From Erythrobacter tepidarius (lineage in GTDB: Bacteria; Pseudomonadota; Alphaproteobacteria; Sphingomonadales; Sphingomonadaceae), in the NCBI RefSeq assembly GCF_002155695.1, contig NZ_MUYJ01000002.1, positions 62,001 to 126,000 of the forward strand: a DNA stretch of 64,000 nt, written 5' to 3'. The position numbers and the translations under genes are program-made. Shown piece by piece: positions 57,793 to 64,000 of the stretch; position 1 is the first letter of the stretch; each line of letters begins with the position of its first letter. The notes under the pieces are model-generated. The model was not told where the DNA came from and ran no database searches. It saw only the letters and a list, made by a program, of their open reading frames with translations.

Positions 57793-58443
57793 TCAGCGCG
57801 TCACGTTATAGGCCAGCTGTTCCTCGGTCAGCTGGAAGCCAACCAGCATCTCGAAGCGGGTGCGGGCAATCGCCGCCTTGACTTCGGGATCGGCCAGCGG
57901 ATCGAGCGCGGCATCCACGTCGCCCGGACGTCGTCGGCGGGTGATCTTCTTGCGGATATCCTCGGGCAGCGTGGCATCGGCACGGTTGACGAAGGAGCCG
58001 ACCTTGGCGGTTCCCATCGCGCGTTCCTGACCATCGGCAAAGCTCAGGGTGACCTCGCCCACGCGCTTGCTGACCACCGCGCTTCCCCCGCGGAGCACCG
58101 TGACGAAATAGGGCAGGACCACTGTGCGAGCGCCGCGCGTGTCGGTACGGCGGGCGTGCACATCGAAGGTTGCCTCGCTATAGACCTTCTCGCCGGTATC
58201 GTTGCAGCTGGTGCGCAGATTGGTCATCGCCGCGCTGACATCGAGGCTCGCCGCGCTGCGATCCGTTTGGGAGCGGAAGATGGTGATGTCCCCGGTGTAA
58301 TCCGGAATGCCGACCGCCGGACAGGTGCTCAGCACCGAGGTGATCCCGACACCCTGATCGAGAACAAGTTCACCTTCGCCGGCGCATGCGGCCAAGGCGG
58401 CCGTTGCGGCAAGGGCAGGCAGGGCGCGGGTGCGAAACATCAT
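57793..58443 (-). CDS. Predicted lipoprotein of unknown function
   Basis: A 216-residue product with a lipoprotein signal: MMFRTRALPALAATAALAAC with lipobox LAAC. The mature part has SVLSTCPAVGIPDYTGDITIF, a second cysteine pair region around TNLRTSCNDTGEKVYSEATF, and an extended beta-rich middle with VVLPYFVTVLRGGSAVVSKR. The C-terminus is basic (KKITRRRRPGD) and ends LAYNVTR. I do not recognise a family. It is divergent from ispH (95 bases apart). Confidence 0.8.
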   Translation of the reverse strand: MMFRTRALPALAATAALAACAGEGELVLDQGVGITSVLSTCPAVGIPDYTGDITIFRSQTDRSAASLDVSAAMTNLRTSCNDTGEKVYSEATFDVHARRTDTRGARTVVLPYFVTVLRGGSAVVSKRVGEVTLSFADGQERAMGTAKVGSFVNRADATLPEDIRKKITRRRRPGDVDAALDPLADPEVKAAIARTRFEMLVGFQLTEEQLAYNVTR

Positions 58444-58537
58444 CGAAAGGCCGTCCTAGAAAAACCGGATCCAACTGCGCGACAAGCGCATATGCACGCC
58501 CTAGCGAGACGCAGCGCAAAGCGCTAGAGAGGTCATC

Positions 58538-59530
58538 ATGAACGCGCCCTTTCCCGCAGCCGATGCCGCTGGCAGCGACGACTCGGTCGCCGCCCGCCCG
58601 CCGCTTAACCTCCTGATCGCCGCTCCGCGCGGATTCTGCGCCGGGGTCGACCGGGCGATCGAGATCGTCGAGAAGGCGCTCGAGCGCTATGGCCGGCCGG
58701 TCTATGTCCGCCATGAGATCGTCCACAACAAATATGTGGTCGAAGGGCTGAAGGCCAAGGGCGCGATTTTCGTCGAGGAGCTGGACGAGGTGCCGGACGA
58801 TGCCCCGGTGGTGTTCAGCGCCCACGGTGTGCCCAAGTCGGTCCCGGCCGAGGCCAAGCGCCGCAACCTGCTCTATGTCGATGCCACTTGCCCACTGGTG
58901 AGCAAGGTCCACCGTCAGGCCGAGCGCCAGATCGAAAAGGGCCGTCACATCATCTTCATCGGTCATGAAGGCCACCCCGAGGTGATCGGCACTATGGGTC
59001 AGGTCGAACCCGGCCAGATGACGCTGGTGGAAACGATCGAGGATGTCGAGAAGCTGCCCTTCGATTCCGACCAGGAACTGGCCTACCTGACCCAGACGAC
59101 GCTGTCGGTCGACGACACGCGCGAGGTGATTCAGGCGCTCGAATGGCGCTATCCCAACATCTCCGGCCCGCGCGCCGAGGACATCTGCTACGCCACTTCC
59201 AACCGGCAGGCCGCGGTCAAGGAACTGGCGCATGACTGCGATCTGGTGCTGGTGATCGGCGCGCCCAATTCGTCCAACTCGTTGCGCCTGGTCGAAGTGT
59301 CGGAGCGGCTCGGCACGCCCGCCAAGCTAATCCAGCGCGCCTCCGAGATCGACTTCGGTTGGCTCGAAGGGGTCGAAACGCTGGGCCTGACCGCGGGGGC
59401 CTCGGCTCCGGAAATCCTCGTGCGCGAAGTGGTCGCAGCGCTCGCCGAGCACCGCACCATCCGCGAGAAGGAAATCACCGCAACGGTCGAGAAAATGGTG
59501 TTCAAGCTCCCGCGCCAGCTGACCGAATAG
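58538..59530 (+). CDS. ispH: 4-hydroxy-3-methylbut-2-enyl diphosphate reductase IspH
   Basis: Last enzyme of the MEP isoprenoid pathway, a [4Fe-4S] protein. The 330-residue product has the three cluster cysteines in [20 protein letters not shown] (Cys34), [17 protein letters not shown] and [17 protein letters not shown], and the substrate histidines in [14 protein letters not shown] and [16 protein letters not shown]. An AGAGAGG ribosome-binding site precedes ATG 58538. It is followed 19 bases later by thrB. Confidence 0.97.
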   Translation: MNAPFPAADAAGSDDSVAARPPLNLLIAAPRGFCAGVDRAIEIVEKALERYGRPVYVRHEIVHNKYVVEGLKAKGAIFVEELDEVPDDAPVVFSAHGVPKSVPAEAKRRNLLYVDATCPLVSKVHRQAERQIEKGRHIIFIGHEGHPEVIGTMGQVEPGQMTLVETIEDVEKLPFDSDQELAYLTQTTLSVDDTREVIQALEWRYPNISGPRAEDICYATSNRQAAVKELAHDCDLVLVIGAPNSSNSLRLVEVSERLGTPAKLIQRASEIDFGWLEGVETLGLTAGASAPEILVREVVAALAEHRTIREKEITATVEKMVFKLPRQLTE

Positions 59531-59549
59531 GCCGAAGAGCGACGCGGAC

Positions 59550-60521
59550 ATGGCGGTCTACACCCACCTTGGGGCAGAGCAACTTGCCCGGCTGATCGCC
59601 CAGTATGATGTCGGCGAGCTGGTTTCGGCCAAGGGCATCGCGGAAGGCGTCTCCAATTCCAACTGGCTGATCGAGACCACCGGTTCGGGTGCGAGCGGCA
59701 CGCGCTTCATCCTGACGCTCTACGAACGGCGGATCGACTATGCCGATCTGCCCTATTTCCTCGATCTGCTCGATCATCTCGCCGCGAAGGGCTGTCCGGT
59801 GCCGCGCACCATGCATGACCGCAGCGGTGCCTCTTTCCGGATGGAGCAGGGCAAGGCCGCGGCACTGATCGAATTCCTGCCCGGGGTGTCCCCCACCCGC
59901 CCGACACCGCAACAGGTGCGCGCGGTGGGCGAGGTGCTGGCCGCGCTGCATCTGGCGGCCCGCGACTTTCCGCTGACACGCGCCAATATGATGGATTTCG
60001 CCGCGAGCGCGGCGATCCTCGATGCCTGCGGAGGTGAACGGCTGGCAAGGATCGACCCCGGCCTGCCGGCGATGCTGGAGCACGCCCGTGCAGCCGCCGC
60101 GCTCGATCTTTCGGCGCTGCCGCAGTCGCAGATCCACACCGATCTTTTTCCCGACAATGTCCTGATGCTGGGTGATCAGGTGACGGGCCTGATCGATTTC
60201 TACTTCGCCTGCACCGGGCCGATGGTGCTCGATCTGGCAGTGACACACGCGGCCTGGTGTTTCGACAGCGAAAATGCCTACCGCGCCGATTGCGGCACGG
60301 CGCTGTTCGAGGGTTACCAGCGCGTCCGCCGGCTCGAAGCGGCTGAACTGGCGCTGTTCCACGAGGTGGCCAAGGGCGCCTGTCTGCGCTTCGTCGCCTC
60401 GCGCGCCGAGGACTGGCTGGAAACCCCCGATGATGCGCTCGTCACCCGCAAGGATCCGATGCAATTCGCAGCACGCTGGCGGTTTTACCATGAAAGCGGG
60501 GCGGGCCTGCTTGCAGACTGA
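59550..60521 (+). CDS. thrB: Homoserine kinase (ThrB type II, APH fold)
   Basis: Aminoglycoside-phosphotransferase-fold enzyme phosphorylating homoserine for threonine synthesis. The 323-residue product starts MAVYTHLGAEQLARLIAQYD and contains IAEGVSNSNWLIETTG, the catalytic loop SQIHTDLFPDNVLMLGDQV and the metal segment GLIDFYFACTGPMVLDLA. This class is common in alphaproteobacteria and unrelated to the GHMP ThrB. It lies between ispH and rnhA with short gaps, a gene order often seen in this group. Confidence 0.93.
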   Translation: MAVYTHLGAEQLARLIAQYDVGELVSAKGIAEGVSNSNWLIETTGSGASGTRFILTLYERRIDYADLPYFLDLLDHLAAKGCPVPRTMHDRSGASFRMEQGKAAALIEFLPGVSPTRPTPQQVRAVGEVLAALHLAARDFPLTRANMMDFAASAAILDACGGERLARIDPGLPAMLEHARAAAALDLSALPQSQIHTDLFPDNVLMLGDQVTGLIDFYFACTGPMVLDLAVTHAAWCFDSENAYRADCGTALFEGYQRVRRLEAAELALFHEVAKGACLRFVASRAEDWLETPDDALVTRKDPMQFAARWRFYHESGAGLLAD

Positions 60522-60548
60522 GCCTTTGGCCGCCTAGTGCCCGGCGCG

Positions 60549-60995
60549 ATGAAACAGGTCGACATCTTCACCGACGGCGCGTGCAAACACAATCCCGGCC
60601 CGGGCGGGTGGGCGGCGATCCTGCGCATGGGCGCACACGAGAAGGAACTGACCGGCGGCGAGCCGGAGACGACCAACAACCGTATGGAGATGACAGCTGT
60701 GCTGCGCGGCCTCGCAGCGCTCAAGGAACCTTGTGCGGTGACCATCCACACCGACAGCCGCTATGTCATCGACGGCATGACCCGGTGGATCTGCGGCTGG
60801 CAGAAGCGCGGCTGGGTGAATGCCGCCAAAAAGCCGGTGGCCAACGCTGATCTGTGGCGCGAACTGATCGCCGCCGCGCGGCCGCACAAGGTGCGGTGGG
60901 AATGGGTCAAGGGCCATTCCGGCCACCCGGAAAACGAACGCGCCGATGCGCTGGCAAGCGCCGAAGCGGCGCGGATTGCGGCGGGGAACGCCTGA
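60549..60995 (+). CDS. rnhA: Ribonuclease HI
   Basis: Removes RNA from RNA-DNA hybrids. ATG 60549 ([20 protein letters not shown]) gives 148 residues; a GTG 12 bases upstream is less likely. The catalytic carboxylates are in [42 protein letters not shown] and [11 protein letters not shown]. The basic loop [20 protein letters not shown] is the standard substrate handle. Confidence 0.96.
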   Translation: MKQVDIFTDGACKHNPGPGGWAAILRMGAHEKELTGGEPETTNNRMEMTAVLRGLAALKEPCAVTIHTDSRYVIDGMTRWICGWQKRGWVNAAKKPVANADLWRELIAAARPHKVRWEWVKGHSGHPENERADALASAEAARIAAGNA

Positions 60996-61015
60996 CCCCG
61001 CCGCCCCCGTCATGA

Positions 61016-61192
61016 TCAGCTGTTGTCTTCGACCTCGGCGCCCGGGCCGTTCTTCTTGATCGAATCGATTGCGTTCTGCGCGCTTGCCTTGCTGGCATAG
61101 CCTTCGGTCGAGAACATCACTTCCGAATTGTACTTGAACCGCACCCGGAACTGGCCGGCCTTGTCCTTGTAGATCTCAAACTTGTGGGCCAT
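61016..61192 (-). CDS. YegP/UPF0339 (DUF1508) family small protein
   Basis: A 58-residue protein. ATG 61192 starts MAHKFEIYKDKAGQFRVRF, followed by KYNSEVMFSTEGYASKAS and AQNAIDSIKKNGPGAEVEDNS. This is the single DUF1508 repeat (FxxYKDxxGxxRFRL...SEGYxxKxxAxxAI), a small alpha/beta fold of unknown biochemical role that is often stress-associated. It converges with rnhA (gap 20 bases). Confidence 0.88.
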   Translation of the reverse strand: MAHKFEIYKDKAGQFRVRFKYNSEVMFSTEGYASKASAQNAIDSIKKNGPGAEVEDNS

Positions 61193-61254
61193 CGCCTTTC
61201 CCTCCCGAAGTAATTAATGGACTTGGGGAAAATGCCAGAAGGGCGCGGGCTTGG

Positions 61255-62373
61255 CTAGGCCGATTGTGATGCAGCCGCAAAGCGGGCGGGCGAATAGGCC
61301 GCAGGGTCGATCGCCCGCGTCATTGCATCCGCCTGCAGCCCGAGCGCGATCTGCGCGGCCATGCGCGCGGCGGCGGGAGCGGTCTGGATGCCGAAGCCGC
61401 CCTGTCCTGCGCACCAGAAGAAGCTGCCAAGGTTCGGATCGGGGCCATAGACCGGCAGCCGGTCGGGCGCGAAGCTCCTGAGGCCGGCCCAGCGCCGTTC
61501 GAGCGCGGTGATGCGCCAGTTGGTCACGGCCTCGAACCGGTCGATGGCGATGGCGACATCGATCTCTTCGGGCGCGACATCACCCGGCTCGTCGGGGATC
61601 TCGTCATGCGGAGATAGCCACAGGCGGCCATTATCGGGCTTGAAATAGAAGCCGCCATTGATGTCGAGCACCAGCGGCAGATCGGCCGGTGCCGGCGGAT
61701 CGACCCGCAGCTGCACCACGGTACGGCGCAAGGGCCGGATGCCGAGCGGCGCGACACCCGCGAGCCTCGCGATCCTGTCGGCCCAGGCGCCGGCAGCGTT
61801 GACGATCCGCGCGGCGCGATATTCCGCGCCGGTGGCCGTCACGATGCGCCAGCCGCCATCGTCACGCGCAAGCCGATCGACCCTTGCACGGCAAACCATC
61901 TCCCCGCCCGCCCGGCGCGCCGCGGCGAGATAGTGCTGATGCAGCCCGGCCACGTCGATATCGGCGCAGGCCGGCTCGTGGATTGCCGCGCACCATTCGG
62001 GCCGCACCCCCGGCACGCGCTGTTCGATGGCGGCACGATCGAGCCGTTCGATCGCCACTCCTGTCCCGGCAAAGGTGGCGAAGAATTGCGCGAGCGCGGC
62101 GCTGTCCTGCGCGCGCGCGAGATGGAGCGCGCCGCGCGTGGTGAGAAAACCGTGCGTCCGCAGGAACGGCCCCGAGGCAAGCGTGAGCGGCACCACACCG
62201 GGGCCGCCGTAGCATTCGTCCCAGAACGCCGCCGAGCGCCCGGTCGCATGATAGCCCGGCACGTCCTCCGCCTCGAGCAGCAGCACGCGGGCATGGGGGG
62301 CAAGTTCGGCCGCCAGGCTTGCGCCGGCCATCCCGGCCCCGATGACGGCAAAGTCCCAGATTCTGGCGCTCAT
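61255..62373 (-). CDS. FAD-dependent oxidoreductase (DAO superfamily)
   Basis: Glycine/D-amino-acid-oxidase-like flavoenzyme of 372 residues. The dinucleotide loop FAVIGAGMAGASLAAELA starts at residue 9; RIVNAAGAWADRIARLAGV and SFFWCAGQGGFGIQTAPAA are the second and third FAD contacts. No membrane segment or signal is seen. ATG 62373 overlaps the upstream hydrolase stop (ATGA), so the pair is co-translated. Substrate unknown; the overlap with an alpha/beta hydrolase is the only clue to pathway. Confidence 0.9.
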   Translation of the reverse strand: MSARIWDFAVIGAGMAGASLAAELAPHARVLLLEAEDVPGYHATGRSAAFWDECYGGPGVVPLTLASGPFLRTHGFLTTRGALHLARAQDSAALAQFFATFAGTGVAIERLDRAAIEQRVPGVRPEWCAAIHEPACADIDVAGLHQHYLAAARRAGGEMVCRARVDRLARDDGGWRIVTATGAEYRAARIVNAAGAWADRIARLAGVAPLGIRPLRRTVVQLRVDPPAPADLPLVLDINGGFYFKPDNGRLWLSPHDEIPDEPGDVAPEEIDVAIAIDRFEAVTNWRITALERRWAGLRSFAPDRLPVYGPDPNLGSFFWCAGQGGFGIQTAPAAARMAAQIALGLQADAMTRAIDPAAYSPARFAAASQSA

Positions 62374-63335
62374 GCAGCAGGCACCACCCGATCAAGGAAG
62401 GCCGCGATCGCCGCCATCGCGCGGCGGCGCACCGGATCGGACTCGCGCAGGATCTCGTGTGCCGCCTCCGGCCCGAAGGCGAAGATTTCGCCGCGCGGTA
62501 GCCGTCGGGCGGTGCGCAGCGCGGCCGCGTGACTCACCAGCTTGTCGGCACTGGTGGACAGAATCAGCACCGGCACTGCCACTGCCTCGATGGCACCGGG
62601 CGCTTCGAGCAGGCGCGCAGAGGCATAGGCCCGCTCGACCCAACGCCAGCTTGCCGGACCCATCACCAGCTCAGGCCGGGCATCGCGCCACCATTGCTCG
62701 TCGGCATAGCGATCGGGATCGTGGGTGAGCAGCAGGGCGCGACCCGCAGGCAGTTCACCGGGTTTCTCGCTCCATTTCCATGCCGGCCGCGTCGGGTCGC
62801 CCAAGCGACAGATCAGCCGGGCGACAAGGTGGAGCACCGGCAGTGGCAGTGGCGGTCCGTTCACGCCGATCATCGGCGCGCTCAAAACCACTGCATCGGG
62901 ATTGACCCGCCGCTCGACCAATGCGCGCATCACCAGATGCCCGCCCATCGAATGCGCTGCAAGGACGTGCGGCCCGGGGGTTTCGCTCGCCCAGTCGCTC
63001 CAGAGGCGGGCAAGATCGGCAATCCAGATCGCGAAATCCTCGATGTGGCCGGTCACCGCATCCTTGCCGAGCCTTCCCGATCCTGCCTGCCCGCGCCAGT
63101 CTGCCGCCGTCACCCGCCAGCCGGCGCGGTGCCATTCCTCCAGCGTTTCGAGATATTTCTCGTAGGCATCACCGCGTCCGGGAAGGAACAGGATCGAACC
63201 GCGCGGCGTGGCGGCGTCGCCAGGCCAGTCGATCCGGCGGATCGCATGCCCGTCCGCCGCGCGCCAGATGCCTTCGCGCGCGGCTGGCGGAATGGCTCGG
63301 CGATCGATCGCCGCAATGTCGCGATGGTCGTGAAT
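62370..63335 (-). CDS. Alpha/beta hydrolase (monoacylglycerol lipase-like), start uncertain (ATT?)
   Basis: A serine hydrolase of about 320 residues. The nucleophile elbow AAHSMGGHLVMRALVE is clear, with ILFLPGRGDAYEKYLETLEEW as the oxyanion region and LILSTSADKLVSHAAAL carrying the acid. The start is unusual: no in-frame ATG, GTG or TTG lies near the conserved N-terminus. ATT at 63335 has a GGAGG sequence exactly six bases upstream and gives IHDHRDIAAIDRRAIPP. In-frame GTGs at 63419 and 63458 are alternatives that add unlikely sequence; the second overlaps the divergent peptidase gene. The stop overlaps the FAD oxidoreductase start. Confidence 0.8.
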   Translation of the reverse strand: MHDHRDIAAIDRRAIPPAAREGIWRAADGHAIRRIDWPGDAATPRGSILFLPGRGDAYEKYLETLEEWHRAGWRVTAADWRGQAGSGRLGKDAVTGHIEDFAIWIADLARLWSDWASETPGPHVLAAHSMGGHLVMRALVERRVNPDAVVLSAPMIGVNGPPLPLPVLHLVARLICRLGDPTRPAWKWSEKPGELPAGRALLLTHDPDRYADEQWWRDARPELVMGPASWRWVERAYASARLLEAPGAIEAVAVPVLILSTSADKLVSHAAALRTARRLPRGEIFAFGPEAAHEILRESDPVRRRAMAAIAAFLDRVVPAA

Positions 63336-63437
63336 CTCAGGCCTCCGAGCTTGGTTACTTTTTGGTAAGCAAGTACCTGTAGCACCGCCCCAAGAAGCAC
63401 CGCGACGCGTCCCGCGCACGGCAACTTCGGGGGCACG

Positions 63438-63929
63438 ATGTTGACGACCACCCTTCACTACGGACTGCTGATTGCCTTGGCAATCGCGCTGGTTTTCGCG
63501 GCCTTTACCGACATTCGTCGCCGCCAGATCGACAACTGGCTGAACGGCGCGATCGCATTGGGCGCGCCGCTGTTCTGGTGGTCGAGCGGCCTGGCGCTGT
63601 GGCCCGACGTGGCGATGCAGCTGGGCGTGGCATTGGCCGCCTTCGTGCTGCTGGCCGGACTATTTGCACTCAGGATGATGGGCGGCGGAGACGTCAAGCT
63701 GCTGAGCGTGCTCGCGCTGTGGGTGCGGCCCGAAGCTTTTGCACAGCTGCTGGTGATCATGGCGCTGGCCGGCGGGGTGCTGACGATCGTCATGGGCTTG
63801 TGGCACGTCATGCGCCGCCAGCGCGACAAGCTGGCAATCCCTTACGGTGTCGCGATCGCTTTCGGCGGCCTGTGGGTGCTCGCCGCCAACTATCTGCCCG
63901 CTGCCGCCATGGCGGCAGTTGCGGCGTGA
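63438..63929 (+). CDS. cpaA: Prepilin peptidase (CpaA/TadV type, A24 family)
   Basis: Membrane aspartyl protease that processes Flp-type prepilins. The 163-residue product has about four to six hydrophobic segments, and both catalytic aspartates appear: Asp25 in FAAFTDIRRRQIDNWLN and Asp85 in ALRMMGGGDVKLLSVLALW. The lack of the N-methyltransferase domain and the small size fit CpaA/TadV. The Tad/Flp pilus genes (cpaB onward) are expected beyond the right edge. Confidence 0.9.
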   Translation: MLTTTLHYGLLIALAIALVFAAFTDIRRRQIDNWLNGAIALGAPLFWWSSGLALWPDVAMQLGVALAAFVLLAGLFALRMMGGGDVKLLSVLALWVRPEAFAQLLVIMALAGGVLTIVMGLWHVMRRQRDKLAIPYGVAIAFGGLWVLAANYLPAAAMAAVAA

Positions 63930-64000
63930 ACTCGATTTTAACCAGTCGGGACCTACGCATCGAAAACATACCTGCCCGCTAACCAACCGAGGGCGACTAC
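63930..64000. other. Window-edge intergenic region after cpaA
   Basis: No coding sequence is supported in the last 71 bases. The segment around 63943-63955 (GATTTTAACCAG) is AT-richer than its surroundings and carries a partial CtrA-like TTAACC word, consistent with a promoter for the next pilus gene, but the evidence is thin. Confidence 0.3.

Overview
The window is a high-GC (about two thirds GC by eye) stretch of an alphaproteobacterial chromosome. The family set points to Sphingomonadales, most likely Erythrobacteraceae (Erythrobacter/Porphyrobacter/Qipengyuania type): an uninterrupted dcw cluster, an argS-SPOR-nagZ-scpA-scpB-tatABC cluster, Bpt leucyltransferase, short-form ArgC, TamA/TamB and a CpaA-type prepilin peptidase. 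This placement is inference from protein families; no rRNA or other phylogenetic marker is present. A perfect 16-bp parS palindrome at 28705-28720 suggests that this region lies near the replication origin.

Layout. (1) 1-17146, minus strand: the complete division/cell-wall cluster in transcription order mraZ, rsmH, ftsL-like, ftsI, murE, murF, mraY, murD, ftsW, murG, murC, murB, ddl, ftsQ, ftsA (ftsA runs off the left edge; ftsZ would follow). Most junctions are overlapping stop/start codons. (2) 17147-17500: the only gene-free stretch over 300 bases. It holds an AT-rich promoter-like core flanked by GGGA repeats spaced exactly 10 bp apart, a good candidate MraZ operator. (3) 17501-20135, minus: cysK followed by a small membrane protein and a lipoprotein of unknown role, with a separate 2Fe-2S ferredoxin upstream. 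(4) 20228-26661, mostly plus: AlkA-like glycosylase, S9 peptidase, SDR, ccmA-ccmB, a small secreted protein and a membrane protein, with a minus-strand pterin dehydratase. (5) 26689-28736, minus: a small cysteine-rich exported protein with an apparent frameshift, map, and a DUF3298-like lipoprotein whose 5' end contains parS. (6) 28804-33671, plus: M17 aminopeptidase, an SH3-only protein, argC, then glnB-glnA behind a candidate sigma-54/NtrC control region and ending in a strong terminator. (7) 33694-40204: an unknown exported protein, a Ca2+/Na+ antiporter family protein, a 1110-residue serine-protease autotransporter and a phage-type lysozyme. (8) 40309-49213, minus: tamB, tamA, bpt, ilvA. 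(9) 49368-51017: an exported amidohydrolase, whose stop abuts that of tatC. (10) 51018-57570, minus: argS, SPOR protein, nagZ, scpA, scpB, tatA, tatB, tatC. (11) 57793-64000: a lipoprotein, ispH-thrB-rnhA, a 58-residue YegP-like protein, an overlapping hydrolase/FAD-oxidoreductase pair, and a prepilin peptidase that probably opens a Tad/Flp pilus cluster beyond the right edge.

The genes are mainly housekeeping: peptidoglycan precursor synthesis and septation, outer-membrane biogenesis (TamAB), protein export (Tat), chromosome condensation (ScpAB, parS), muropeptide recycling (NagZ) and nitrogen assimilation (GlnB-GlnA). I see no CRISPR array, insertion sequence, prophage, tRNA or rRNA. No obviously new multi-gene system is visible. 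The most interesting signals are regulatory or structural: the MraZ-type repeat arrays, parS inside a coding region, the sigma-54-like glnB promoter, a G-run frameshift, and a hydrolase whose only well-placed start codon is ATT.
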